Assembly (NCBI RefSeq): GCF_040645615.1
Contig: NZ_JBEYYO010000001.1
Location: 186,001-250,000 of the forward strand
DNA length: 64,000 nucleotides
Reading direction: 5' to 3'
Source: Glycomyces sp040645615
Lineage (GTDB): Bacteria; Actinomycetota; Actinomycetes; Mycobacteriales; Micromonosporaceae
The notes under the pieces are model-generated. The model did no database searches, was not told where the DNA came from, and worked only from the letters and a program-made list of their open reading frames with translations. Positions 35,137 to 42,019 of the stretch are shown piece by piece. Both the position numbers and the translations under genes were made by a program. Each line of letters starts with the position of its first letter. Positions within the stretch are counted from its first letter, which is position 1.

Positions 35137-36576
35137 ATGTCCGCCGAAGCCGATCTCCGCCGCCGCTGGCTGGCCGTGGCGGTCCTGGCCGCCGCCCAGG
35201 TCATGATCATCCTCGACCAGAACATCGTCACCGTGGCCCTCCCGGCCATCCGCGAGGACCTCGGCTTCTCGCAGTCCCAGCTCGTGTGGACCGTCAACGC
35301 CTACGTGATCCCCTTCGGCGGCCTGCTCCTCCTCGCCGGACGCCTCGGCGACCTCATCAGCCGCAAGAAGGTCTTCCTCGCCGGACTGGCCCTGTTCACC
35401 ATCGCCTCAGCCGCCGTGGGCTTCGCCGACACGCAGGCGCTCCTCCTGGGCGCCCGCTTCGTCCAAGGCGTCGGCGGCGCCGTCGCCTCCGCCGGACTCC
35501 TCGGCATGATCGTCATGCTCCTGCCCGAACCCGACCAGCAGGCCAAGGGCATCGGCGCGTTCGGCTTCGCCTCCGCCGGGGGCGGCGCGCTCGGCAGCGT
35601 CATCGGCGGCGTCCTCACCGAAGCCGTCGGCTGGGAGGCCATTTTCTTCATCAACCTCCCCATCGGCCTCGCCGTGGCCCTCCTCGCCTGGCGACTGCTG
35701 GAGAACGACCGCGGCATCGGCCTCGCGGCCGGAGCCGACATCCTCGGCGCGGTCCTGGTCACCGGCGGCATCATGCTCGCCGTCTACACCCTCATCGAGA
35801 TCGAGCACCACGGCTGGAACTCCCCGAGCACCCTCGGCACCGGCCTCGCCGCCGCCGCGCTCCTCGCCGGATTCCTGCTGCGCCAGGCCAAGGCCGCCGC
35901 ACCGCTCGTCCCACTGCGGATCCTGCTTTCCCGCACCGTGGCCGGAGCCAACCTCGCCCAAGCCCTCATGGTCGGCGCGGCCTTCGGATTCATGTACTTC
36001 ACGGTGCTCTACCTCCAGCAGGTTCTCGACTTCGCGCCGATGGCCGCAGGCCTCGCGTTCCTGCCCGCGCCCCTGGTCATCGCCGCCGTCTCCATGTGGG
36101 TCGCGCCCCGGCTCCTCGCCCGCTTCGCGCCCCGCGCGCTCGCCATCACCGGCCTCGCGATCATGGTCGTCGGCTTCGTCCTCTTCGCCCAGATGCGCGC
36201 CGACGGCTCCTACCTCGTCGACGTCCTGCCCGGCATGATCACCACCCCGCTCGGCTTCGGCCTCACCATGCCCGCCCTCATGACCCTCGGCATGGCCGGT
36301 TCCAAACCCGAGGACGCCGGGGTCACGTCCGGCCTGTTCAACACCGCCCAGCAGGTCGGCGGCGCGGTCGGCCTCGCCGTCCTCAGCACCGCCGTCTCCT
36401 CCCGCACCGCCTCGCTCCTCGACGGCGGCGCGGCCCAGGCCGAAGCCCTCGCGGGCGGCTTCCGCGTCGGCTACGGCATCGCCGCCGGGTTCGTGGCGCT
36501 GGCGCTGGTCATCGCCGTGACGGTGATGCGCTCTCGCGCCGAGTCGGCCGAACCGGCGCCGGTCCCGGTGGCCTGA
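35137..36576 (+). CDS. MFS transporter (DHA2 drug:H+ antiporter type)
   Basis: A 479-residue membrane protein with 14 predicted helices. Motif A is GRLGDLISRKK; the N-terminal helix has the DHA2 pattern MIILDQNIVTVALPAI with the acidic residue typical of drug-proton antiporters. AAGGAG lies 7 nt before the ATG at 35137, better than the earlier ATG at 35116. Divergent from the HxlR gene, so it is probably an inducible exporter of a toxic compound. Ends in a 17-bp hairpin. Confidence 0.9.
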   Translation: MSAEADLRRRWLAVAVLAAAQVMIILDQNIVTVALPAIREDLGFSQSQLVWTVNAYVIPFGGLLLLAGRLGDLISRKKVFLAGLALFTIASAAVGFADTQALLLGARFVQGVGGAVASAGLLGMIVMLLPEPDQQAKGIGAFGFASAGGGALGSVIGGVLTEAVGWEAIFFINLPIGLAVALLAWRLLENDRGIGLAAGADILGAVLVTGGIMLAVYTLIEIEHHGWNSPSTLGTGLAAAALLAGFLLRQAKAAAPLVPLRILLSRTVAGANLAQALMVGAAFGFMYFTVLYLQQVLDFAPMAAGLAFLPAPLVIAAVSMWVAPRLLARFAPRALAITGLAIMVVGFVLFAQMRADGSYLVDVLPGMITTPLGFGLTMPALMTLGMAGSKPEDAGVTSGLFNTAQQVGGAVGLAVLSTAVSSRTASLLDGGAAQAEALAGGFRVGYGIAAGFVALALVIAVTVMRSRAESAEPAPVPVA

Positions 36577-36582
36577 CAGCAG

Positions 36583-36620
36583 AGAAGGGCCGCCGTCCGA
36601 TGCCGGACGGCGGCCCTTCT
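36583..36620. terminator. Bidirectional hairpin terminator
   Basis: AGAAGGGCCGCCGTCCG (36583-36599), loop ATGC, and its exact complement at 36604-36620: a 17-bp perfect stem between the convergent MFS and kptA genes. The 3' side ends CTTCTCGCG without a T-tract. Confidence 0.8.
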
Positions 36621-36627
36621 CGCGTGC

Positions 36628-37167
36628 TCAGTCGTCGGCGATCGCCCAAGCGGGCACGTGCGCGGTGAGCCAGACCCCGTTCTCCGACACGAAGAACCGG
36701 TGGCCGCGCTCGGCCATCGCGGCCGCGTCGACCGCGAGCACCACCGGCTTCCCCCGCCGCGAACCCACCCGCACGGCGGTCTCGCGGTCGGGGGAGAGGT
36801 GGACGTCGTGGCGGGACATGGGTTTGAGGCCCTCCTCGCGGATCGCGGCGAGGAAGCGCCCCGTGGTCCCGTGGTAGAGCACCGCGGGCGGATCGGACGG
36901 GGTGAGATCGAGGTCCACCTTTACCGAGTGGCCCTGGTTGGCGCGGATGCGGCCGTCGCGCAACGCGAACCGCCGCTTGTCGTTCCCGGCCACGATCGCG
37001 TCCAGCTCCTCGCGGGAGATCGCCATGCCGTGGCGGGCGGCGGCCGCCAGCAGCTCGTCGACCCCGGTCCAGCCCTGGGCGTCGAGCTCGATGCCGATCC
37101 GGGCCGGGTCGTGCCTGAGATGGCGGGACAGGAACTTCGAGGCCCGCACCAGGTGCCGCTCGTCCAC
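36628..37167 (-). CDS. kptA: RNA 2'-phosphotransferase (KptA/Tpt1 family)
   Basis: A 179-residue enzyme of the Tpt1 family, which uses NAD+ to remove a 2'-phosphate from RNA, forming nicotinamide and ADP-ribose 1'',2''-cyclic phosphate. Conserved blocks: SKFLSRHLRHDP (catalytic Arg-His), GHSVKVDL, LYHGTTGRFL, and HLSPDRETAVRVGSRRGKPVVL. Bacterial KptA proteins have no known tRNA-splicing substrate. The GTG at 37167 is chosen since it begins 2 nt after the upstream gene and gives the family length. It is last in a putative NAD-linked operon. Confidence 0.92.
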   Translation of the reverse strand: MDERHLVRASKFLSRHLRHDPARIGIELDAQGWTGVDELLAAAARHGMAISREELDAIVAGNDKRRFALRDGRIRANQGHSVKVDLDLTPSDPPAVLYHGTTGRFLAAIREEGLKPMSRHDVHLSPDRETAVRVGSRRGKPVVLAVDAAAMAERGHRFFVSENGVWLTAHVPAWAIADD

Positions 37168-37169
37168 GA

Positions 37170-37604
37170 TTACCGCGGCTGCTGCGGGGCCTGCTGCTGG
37201 GCCGTGACGACCTGGATCAGCCGGGCCTTGTCCCCGGCGTTCGAGCCCGTGAGCCACACTCGCTTCTGCTTCCCGCTGGGCAGGACGCGCACGATTTTAT
37301 TGCCGTCGAACCACAGGCGCTCGCCCTTCGGTGCGCCGTAGGTCCTCACCACCGGCCCGAGCAGGGCGTGCATGCGAAAGGTGCCGGTCGCGGGCTCGTA
37401 GCTGCAAATCGGCTTGGAGAACGAGAGGATGCCGATGAGCAGGAACAGCGGCCCTAGGAAGAGGTTCACGTTGACCAGGGAAGTGCCGGCGAGCAGGGCG
37501 ATGATCACGGTGGCGAGGATCAGCGAGCCGAGTACGACGACCGTGATCGAGTAACCGGTGCTGTAGCGGACCTTGATCTCGGTCTCGGCGGGCGGGGGAT
37601 ACAT
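37170..37604 (-). CDS. Hypothetical two-helix membrane protein
   Basis: A 144-residue protein of no family I recognise. Two hydrophobic segments (about 20-42, VVVLGSLILATVIIALLAG, and 48-65, VNLFLGPLFLLIGILSF) anchor it, followed by a soluble part predicted to be cytosolic with KGERLWFDGNKIVRVLPSGKQKRVWLTGS. Resembles PH-like bacterial membrane domains in layout. The ATG at 37604 has GGAG 6 nt upstream. It stops 2 nt before kptA, so the two are cotranscribed. Confidence 0.7.
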   Translation of the reverse strand: MYPPPAETEIKVRYSTGYSITVVVLGSLILATVIIALLAGTSLVNVNLFLGPLFLLIGILSFSKPICSYEPATGTFRMHALLGPVVRTYGAPKGERLWFDGNKIVRVLPSGKQKRVWLTGSNAGDKARLIQVVTAQQQAPQQPR

Positions 37605-37702
37605 GGGCGACTCCAAAGGGCGGAAAAGGGGGTCTTCAAGGGTCTGAGCAGCCTATCAGCGCCCCGCCACACCAGGCACAATGAGCACACCGGCGCCGCA
37701 GT

Positions 37703-38602
37703 TCAGCCCGGGACCACCAGATGGAGCCGCTGCTGGGCCAGACCGAACACCACCTGCTGGCCCCACGTGACGGTGAGGCGGTCGGCCTCGACGCCGTCGG
37801 CGAAGACCACCAGCCGCTCGCTCTCGCATACCATCCGCAGCTCCTGGCCCGCCTCCAGTCTGCCCGCCGTCAGCGTCGCCCCCGTCGAAGGCGAGGGCCA
37901 CGCCTCCCGCACGAACCACGACAGCGCGGGCTCCTCCGGCCCCGGCAGCGCGCCTTTCCAACCCCGATCGGCCGCAATGGAAGCCGTCCACCCGGTGGCC
38001 CCGGTCCCGGTGCCCACGAGCACCCCCGACGAGGACTGCCGCTCCTGGCGTCCACTTGCGTCGAAGAGCCGGTACCGCGCCGACTGGTGCGTGGCGTGAC
38101 CCGCGTACACCTCGTTGAGCCCGGCCAGCTCCTGCCCGTCGTCGAGCCGCGCGGTGACCATCGCGAGCCGCCGCACCGGAGCGGCCCCACCGGCCGCGGC
38201 CTTGAGCACCGAGCCGATCCCATTGGCGCCGAACCGCATCAGGACCCCTCGGCCCGGCTCGGGGTCGACCCCGACCACCGGCTGCCCGGACAGGTACTTC
38301 GCCAGGTTCGCCACGAGCCCGTCCTGGCCCACCGCGACCACCAGGTCCTCGGGCCCGAACAGGAACCTCGGCAGGTCCTCCCGGTCCACGCGGCCCCGGC
38401 GCCAGTCGGCCGGGACCGCGGCGTCCACCGCGGTCAACGCCTGCTGCAACGCCTCGTGCCGGGCGGACACCTCGTCCAGGTCCCGCCCGCGCTCGCGCAG
38501 GAAGTGCTCGGCCGCCGGGCGGGTCCCGTGCCGCACCAGCAGTTCGTCGAGTTCGCTGCGGCGGCTGACCACCACCACTCGCGGGGCGAGTGTCGCGCTC
38601 AT
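37703..38602 (-). CDS. NAD-kinase-like protein
   Basis: A 299-residue cytosolic protein resembling NAD kinase. Residues 92-95 (GQDG in VVAVGQDGLVANLAKYL) stand where NAD kinases have GGDGT, NEVYAGH near 163 corresponds to the conserved N-E, and GTGTGATGW (197-205) to the P-T/S-G-S-T-A loop. The first glycine-rich motif deviates, so activity and substrate are uncertain. It overlaps the upstream SPFH gene by 4 nt, so both are translated together. A housekeeping NAD kinase is presumably elsewhere. Confidence 0.8.
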   Translation of the reverse strand: MSATLAPRVVVVSRRSELDELLVRHGTRPAAEHFLRERGRDLDEVSARHEALQQALTAVDAAVPADWRRGRVDREDLPRFLFGPEDLVVAVGQDGLVANLAKYLSGQPVVGVDPEPGRGVLMRFGANGIGSVLKAAAGGAAPVRRLAMVTARLDDGQELAGLNEVYAGHATHQSARYRLFDASGRQERQSSSGVLVGTGTGATGWTASIAADRGWKGALPGPEEPALSWFVREAWPSPSTGATLTAGRLEAGQELRMVCESERLVVFADGVEADRLTVTWGQQVVFGLAQQRLHLVVPG

Positions 38603-39600
38603 CGCGGTCCTTCGCCGAGCCGGGCCAGCGCGCCGGTGAGCAGGTCCGGGGTGACCGTGAGCTGGCCGATCTCGGGCAGCTGCCCGGCGAGTTCGCGCAG
38701 CGCCAGCGCCTGGAGCACCGCCGTGGGCACCGTCTGGTAGGCCGCCATGCGGGCCGCCTCGGCCTCGCCTTCGGCCGCGCCGACCGCCCGCACCCGGTCG
38801 GCCTGGGCCGCCGCGAGCGTGCGCTCCTTCTCCGCCTCGCCTTGCGCGGCAGCGAGTCCGGCCGCGGCGGCCAGTTCGGCCGTGCGCCTGTCGTTGGCGC
38901 CCTTCTGCTCCACGAGCTGCTGTGCGCGCCTGGCGAGTTCGATCTTGTTCTGGAGCTCGTTCTCGGCGATCGCGCGCTCCTGCTCGACGGCCTGGGCGCG
39001 CCGCGCGTACGTGGCCTTGTCCGCGTCCTGCTGCACCGCTTCGCGAGTGGGGGTCTGGAGCGAGCGTTCGAGCTCGGGTTCGGGCCGCACCGAGACCACG
39101 CGGGCGCTGACCACCGCGACCCCGATGTCGGCGAGCCTGGCGTCCTCCGACAGCGCCGCTGCCACGTCCTCGCGCAGCCTCGGCACGGCCGAGGTGAGGG
39201 CGTCGGCGAGCGGGATCCCGGCGAGGAGGTCGAGCGCGGGCTGCTGCGCGAGTTCGGTGAGGAGGGTCGCGACCTGGTCGAGCGGCCGGGCGCGGGCCTG
39301 GCCGCGGTAGGGGTCGATCGAGAAGTCGAGCCTGGTGGCGGCCAGCGCGGGGTCGGCGATCCGGTAGGTCACGGTGGCCTGCACGGTGACGTCGGCGAAG
39401 TCGGCGGTGCGGGCGTGGAACAGCAGGGGCAGTTCGCGGTCGTCGATCGGCACCTCCGAGATCACGGCGGTGAGCGGGCGGTACCAGAACGACTGGCCGG
39501 TGCCCTCCTTGCGGGCGCGGCCGCGCTCTCCGAAGTGGACCCAGACGGTGGGGGTGCCGCGAAGGTGGCGCAGGAACAGCAGTCTCGTCACATCGGCCAT
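38599..39600 (-). CDS. SPFH/Band-7 domain protein
   Basis: A 333-residue protein. Residues about 1-175 form an SPFH domain (TVQATVTYRIADPALAATRL, LREDVAAALSEDARLADIGVAVVSARVVSVRPEPEL), followed by a long Ala/Glu/Gln-rich coiled coil (about 180-290). Unlike flotillins and slipins it has no N-terminal membrane helix, so membrane contact would be peripheral. AGGAGG lies 6 nt before the ATG. It is first of the operon leading to the NAD-kinase-like protein and perhaps the membrane protein and KptA, and is divergent from the Nudix regulator. Confidence 0.85.
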   Translation of the reverse strand: MADVTRLLFLRHLRGTPTVWVHFGERGRARKEGTGQSFWYRPLTAVISEVPIDDRELPLLFHARTADFADVTVQATVTYRIADPALAATRLDFSIDPYRGQARARPLDQVATLLTELAQQPALDLLAGIPLADALTSAVPRLREDVAAALSEDARLADIGVAVVSARVVSVRPEPELERSLQTPTREAVQQDADKATYARRAQAVEQERAIAENELQNKIELARRAQQLVEQKGANDRRTAELAAAAGLAAAQGEAEKERTLAAAQADRVRAVGAAEGEAEAARMAAYQTVPTAVLQALALRELAGQLPEIGQLTVTPDLLTGALARLGEGPR

Positions 39601-39617
39601 GAGGGGCCTCCTTTTCT

Positions 39618-39657
39618 CGTCATCTTGACGATAAACCGCGTGCTACCTTATCGTCAA
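39618..39657. promoter_or_regulatory. Predicted Nudix-regulator operator
   Basis: TTGACGATAA (39625-39634) and TTATCGTCAA (39648-39657) form a perfect 10-bp inverted repeat, 13-nt spacer. A further half-site CGTCA at 39618-39622 pairs with TGACG at 39626-39630. The repeat lies between the divergent SPFH and Nudix starts, 18 nt from one and 11 nt from the other. TTGACG could double as a -35 box. Confidence 0.65.
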
Positions 39658-39667
39658 GGTGGTGATA

Positions 39668-40339
39668 ATGACTCATCCGGTGTTCGCGGTCACGGTCGAC
39701 CTGGTGGTCCTCACGGTCAGGGACGGTGAGCTGCACGCGCTCCTGGTGCGGCGCGGCATCGAGCCGCAGCTGGGCGAATGGGCCCTGCCCGGCGGTTTCG
39801 TCCACGCCGACGAGGACCTGCCCGCCGCCGCGCGGCGCGAGCTCGCCGAGGAGACCGGGCTCGACGCTCCGGGCGGCCATCTCGAACAGCTCGCCAGTTA
39901 CGGTGCGCCCGAACGCGATCCGCGCGGCCGCGTTGTCACCGTGGCCTACCTCGCGCTCCTGCCCGACCTGCCCGTCCCGGTCGCCGGCACCGACGCGTCC
40001 GCCGCCGAGTGGGCCCCGGCAGGCCGTCGCGGCCTCGCGTTCGACCACGACCGCATCCTCGCCGACGGCGTCGAACGCGCCCGCTCCAAACTGGAGTACA
40101 CCCCCCTGGCCACCGCGTTCTGCCCGCCCGAGTTCACGATCGCCACCCTCCGCGGCGTCTACGAAGCGGTCTGGGGCACCCGCATCGACCCCCGCAACTT
40201 CCACCGCAAGGTCACCGGCGCCACCGGCTTCGTCGAACCCACCGAAACGCTGACCGACGGCGACCCAGGCCGCCCCGCCCGGCTCTTCCACCGCGGCACC
40301 GCGACCCACCTCAACCCCCCGATCCTCCGCCCCCACTGA
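39668..40339 (+). CDS. Nudix hydrolase-wHTH regulator (NrtR type)
   Basis: A 223-residue protein. The N-terminal Nudix domain keeps a complete Nudix box (G43 in GGFVHADEDL to REL-x-EE-x-GL at 64). The C-terminal 75 residues form the winged helix of NrtR-type regulators (FTIATLRGVYEAVWG, DPRNFHRKV). NrtR proteins repress NAD-related genes and release DNA on binding ADP-ribose or related ligands. AAGGTGG 5 nt upstream supports the ATG at 39668 over GTG 39659. An inverted repeat precedes it, and the divergent operon has NAD-linked genes. Confidence 0.88.
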   Translation: MTHPVFAVTVDLVVLTVRDGELHALLVRRGIEPQLGEWALPGGFVHADEDLPAAARRELAEETGLDAPGGHLEQLASYGAPERDPRGRVVTVAYLALLPDLPVPVAGTDASAAEWAPAGRRGLAFDHDRILADGVERARSKLEYTPLATAFCPPEFTIATLRGVYEAVWGTRIDPRNFHRKVTGATGFVEPTETLTDGDPGRPARLFHRGTATHLNPPILRPH

Positions 40340-40409
40340 CCCGCCTCCCACGCATGGACGGCGTAAGCGGCGGCCCCGGGCCGAAACGCATCGACCCGGA
40401 CACCGCCGC

Positions 40410-41885
40410 TCACGACCCAAGTCCTAACGCGACCGCCGTGGACTCCTCGACCGGAGCCGCTTCGCTCGCGACCGCCCTGCGCCGCATCGCGGTCAACGCG
40501 ATCACGACCGCCGCCACCGCCAGCAACACCGCCGCCGCGAACGCCAACCGGAAGCCCTGCACCGCCGCGTCCGGTCCCGCCGCGCCGCCGTCGAGCGCGG
40601 CCGACTCGCCCCACACCGCCACCGACGACAGCAGCGCCACCCCGATCGGCGAGCCGATCATGAACGTCGACTCCTTGACGCCCGAGGCCGCGCCCGCGTC
40701 GGCGGCGGGCACCCCGGCCAGCGCCGCGATCGAAGCCGCCACGATCCCCACCCCGAACGCCAGCCCGATCACCAGCACCGGCACGAGCACCGTCGACACC
40801 AGACCCGAGTCCGGCGTGACGCGCAGCAGCAGCGCCACCGCAACGCCGATCGCCCCGGCCCCGGCCGCCGCCATGGATCCCAGCGAGAACCGGTTCACCA
40901 GGCGCTGACCGAGCTGTGCCCCGATGACGCTGGTCGCCGCCGGTGCCAGCATGAGCAGCCCGAAACCGGTCGCGGAGTAGCCGAGCAGGCCCTGCACGTA
41001 CAGCGTCACCACGAACCAGGTGCCGTTGATGGCCATGCCCATGAGCAGCAGCACCAGGTTCCCGCCCGACAGCACTGGGTTCGCGAACAGTCGCAGCGGC
41101 ACCAGCGGCGTGGCCGCGCGCCGTTCGATGAGCACGAACGCCACTGCGGCTATCACGAACGCCGCCAACGAGATCAGCACCGTCGGGTGGCCCCAGCCGG
41201 TCTCGGGCACCGCCGAAATGCCGTACACGAGCGCCGCGAGCCCGCCAGTGGCGGTGACCGCGCCGCCGACGTCGAAGCCGCGTCCGCTCGAGGCCGCGCC
41301 GTCGCGGTCGAGCACCCGCAGCACCGCCGCGAACACGATCACGCCCACGGGAATGTTGATGAAGAAGATCCAGCCCCAGCCGGGGCCGTCGATGAGCGGA
41401 CCGCCGAGTACGAACCCGGCGATCCCGCCGAGCCCGCCCACGCTGGCCCACATGCCGAGGGCCTTGTTGCGCACCGGGCCCTCGGCGAAACTGACCATGA
41501 GGATCGAGAGCGCGGCGGGCATCACCAGCGCCGCCCCCACGCCCTGCGCGATCCGCGCGGCCACCAGGACCTCGGCGGTCCAGGCGATCCCGCACAGCCA
41601 CGAGGTCACGGTGAACAGCCCGAGCCCGGTCAGGAACACGCGGCGGCGTCCGAACCGGTCGGCGAGCCGCCCGCCGAGCATCGTCAGCCCTCCCAGGGCG
41701 AGCGTGTATCCGGTCACCACCCATTGCAGCCCGGCCGGACTGAAGCCCAGGTCGGTCCGCATCGACGGCAACGCGGTGATGACGGTGGCGGTGTCGACCA
41801 CCACCAGGAAGGCGACGCTGCTCAGCAGGCCCAGCACGGTCCACTGCCGGGCCGTCAGCCTCGGTTTCATGTCTTCGGTGTTCAT
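40410..41885 (-). CDS. MFS transporter (DHA2 type)
   Basis: A 491-residue, 14-helix exporter of the EmrB/QacA group. The first helix has the pattern VVVDTATVITALPSM and motif A GRLADRFGRRR. Distinct from the transporter at 35137. The start at 41885 (MNTEDMKPRL) lies within the shared intergenic region with the SARP-type regulator gene (134 nt), so the regulator may control it. Confidence 0.9.
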   Translation of the reverse strand: MNTEDMKPRLTARQWTVLGLLSSVAFLVVVDTATVITALPSMRTDLGFSPAGLQWVVTGYTLALGGLTMLGGRLADRFGRRRVFLTGLGLFTVTSWLCGIAWTAEVLVAARIAQGVGAALVMPAALSILMVSFAEGPVRNKALGMWASVGGLGGIAGFVLGGPLIDGPGWGWIFFINIPVGVIVFAAVLRVLDRDGAASSGRGFDVGGAVTATGGLAALVYGISAVPETGWGHPTVLISLAAFVIAAVAFVLIERRAATPLVPLRLFANPVLSGGNLVLLLMGMAINGTWFVVTLYVQGLLGYSATGFGLLMLAPAATSVIGAQLGQRLVNRFSLGSMAAAGAGAIGVAVALLLRVTPDSGLVSTVLVPVLVIGLAFGVGIVAASIAALAGVPAADAGAASGVKESTFMIGSPIGVALLSSVAVWGESAALDGGAAGPDAAVQGFRLAFAAAVLLAVAAVVIALTAMRRRAVASEAAPVEESTAVALGLGS

Positions 41886-42007
41886 GGCGTTCCAATCCTC
41901 GATCCGGGTGTCGACGCCCACGGTGCCGAGGAGGGGTTACGGCATCGTTCCGGTCGGGTGCCGCCGCGTTCCGGTCCGCGCCGGTGGCCCGACACCGGAT
42001 CGGTCGC

Positions 42008-42013
42008 TAGCGT
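42008..42013 (+). promoter_or_regulatory. Leaderless -10 box of the SARP gene
   Basis: TAGCGT lies 6 nt before the ATG at 42020; the intervening bases are TGCCCC, with no Shine-Dalgarno. Confidence 0.45.
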
Positions 42014-42019
42014 TGCCCC

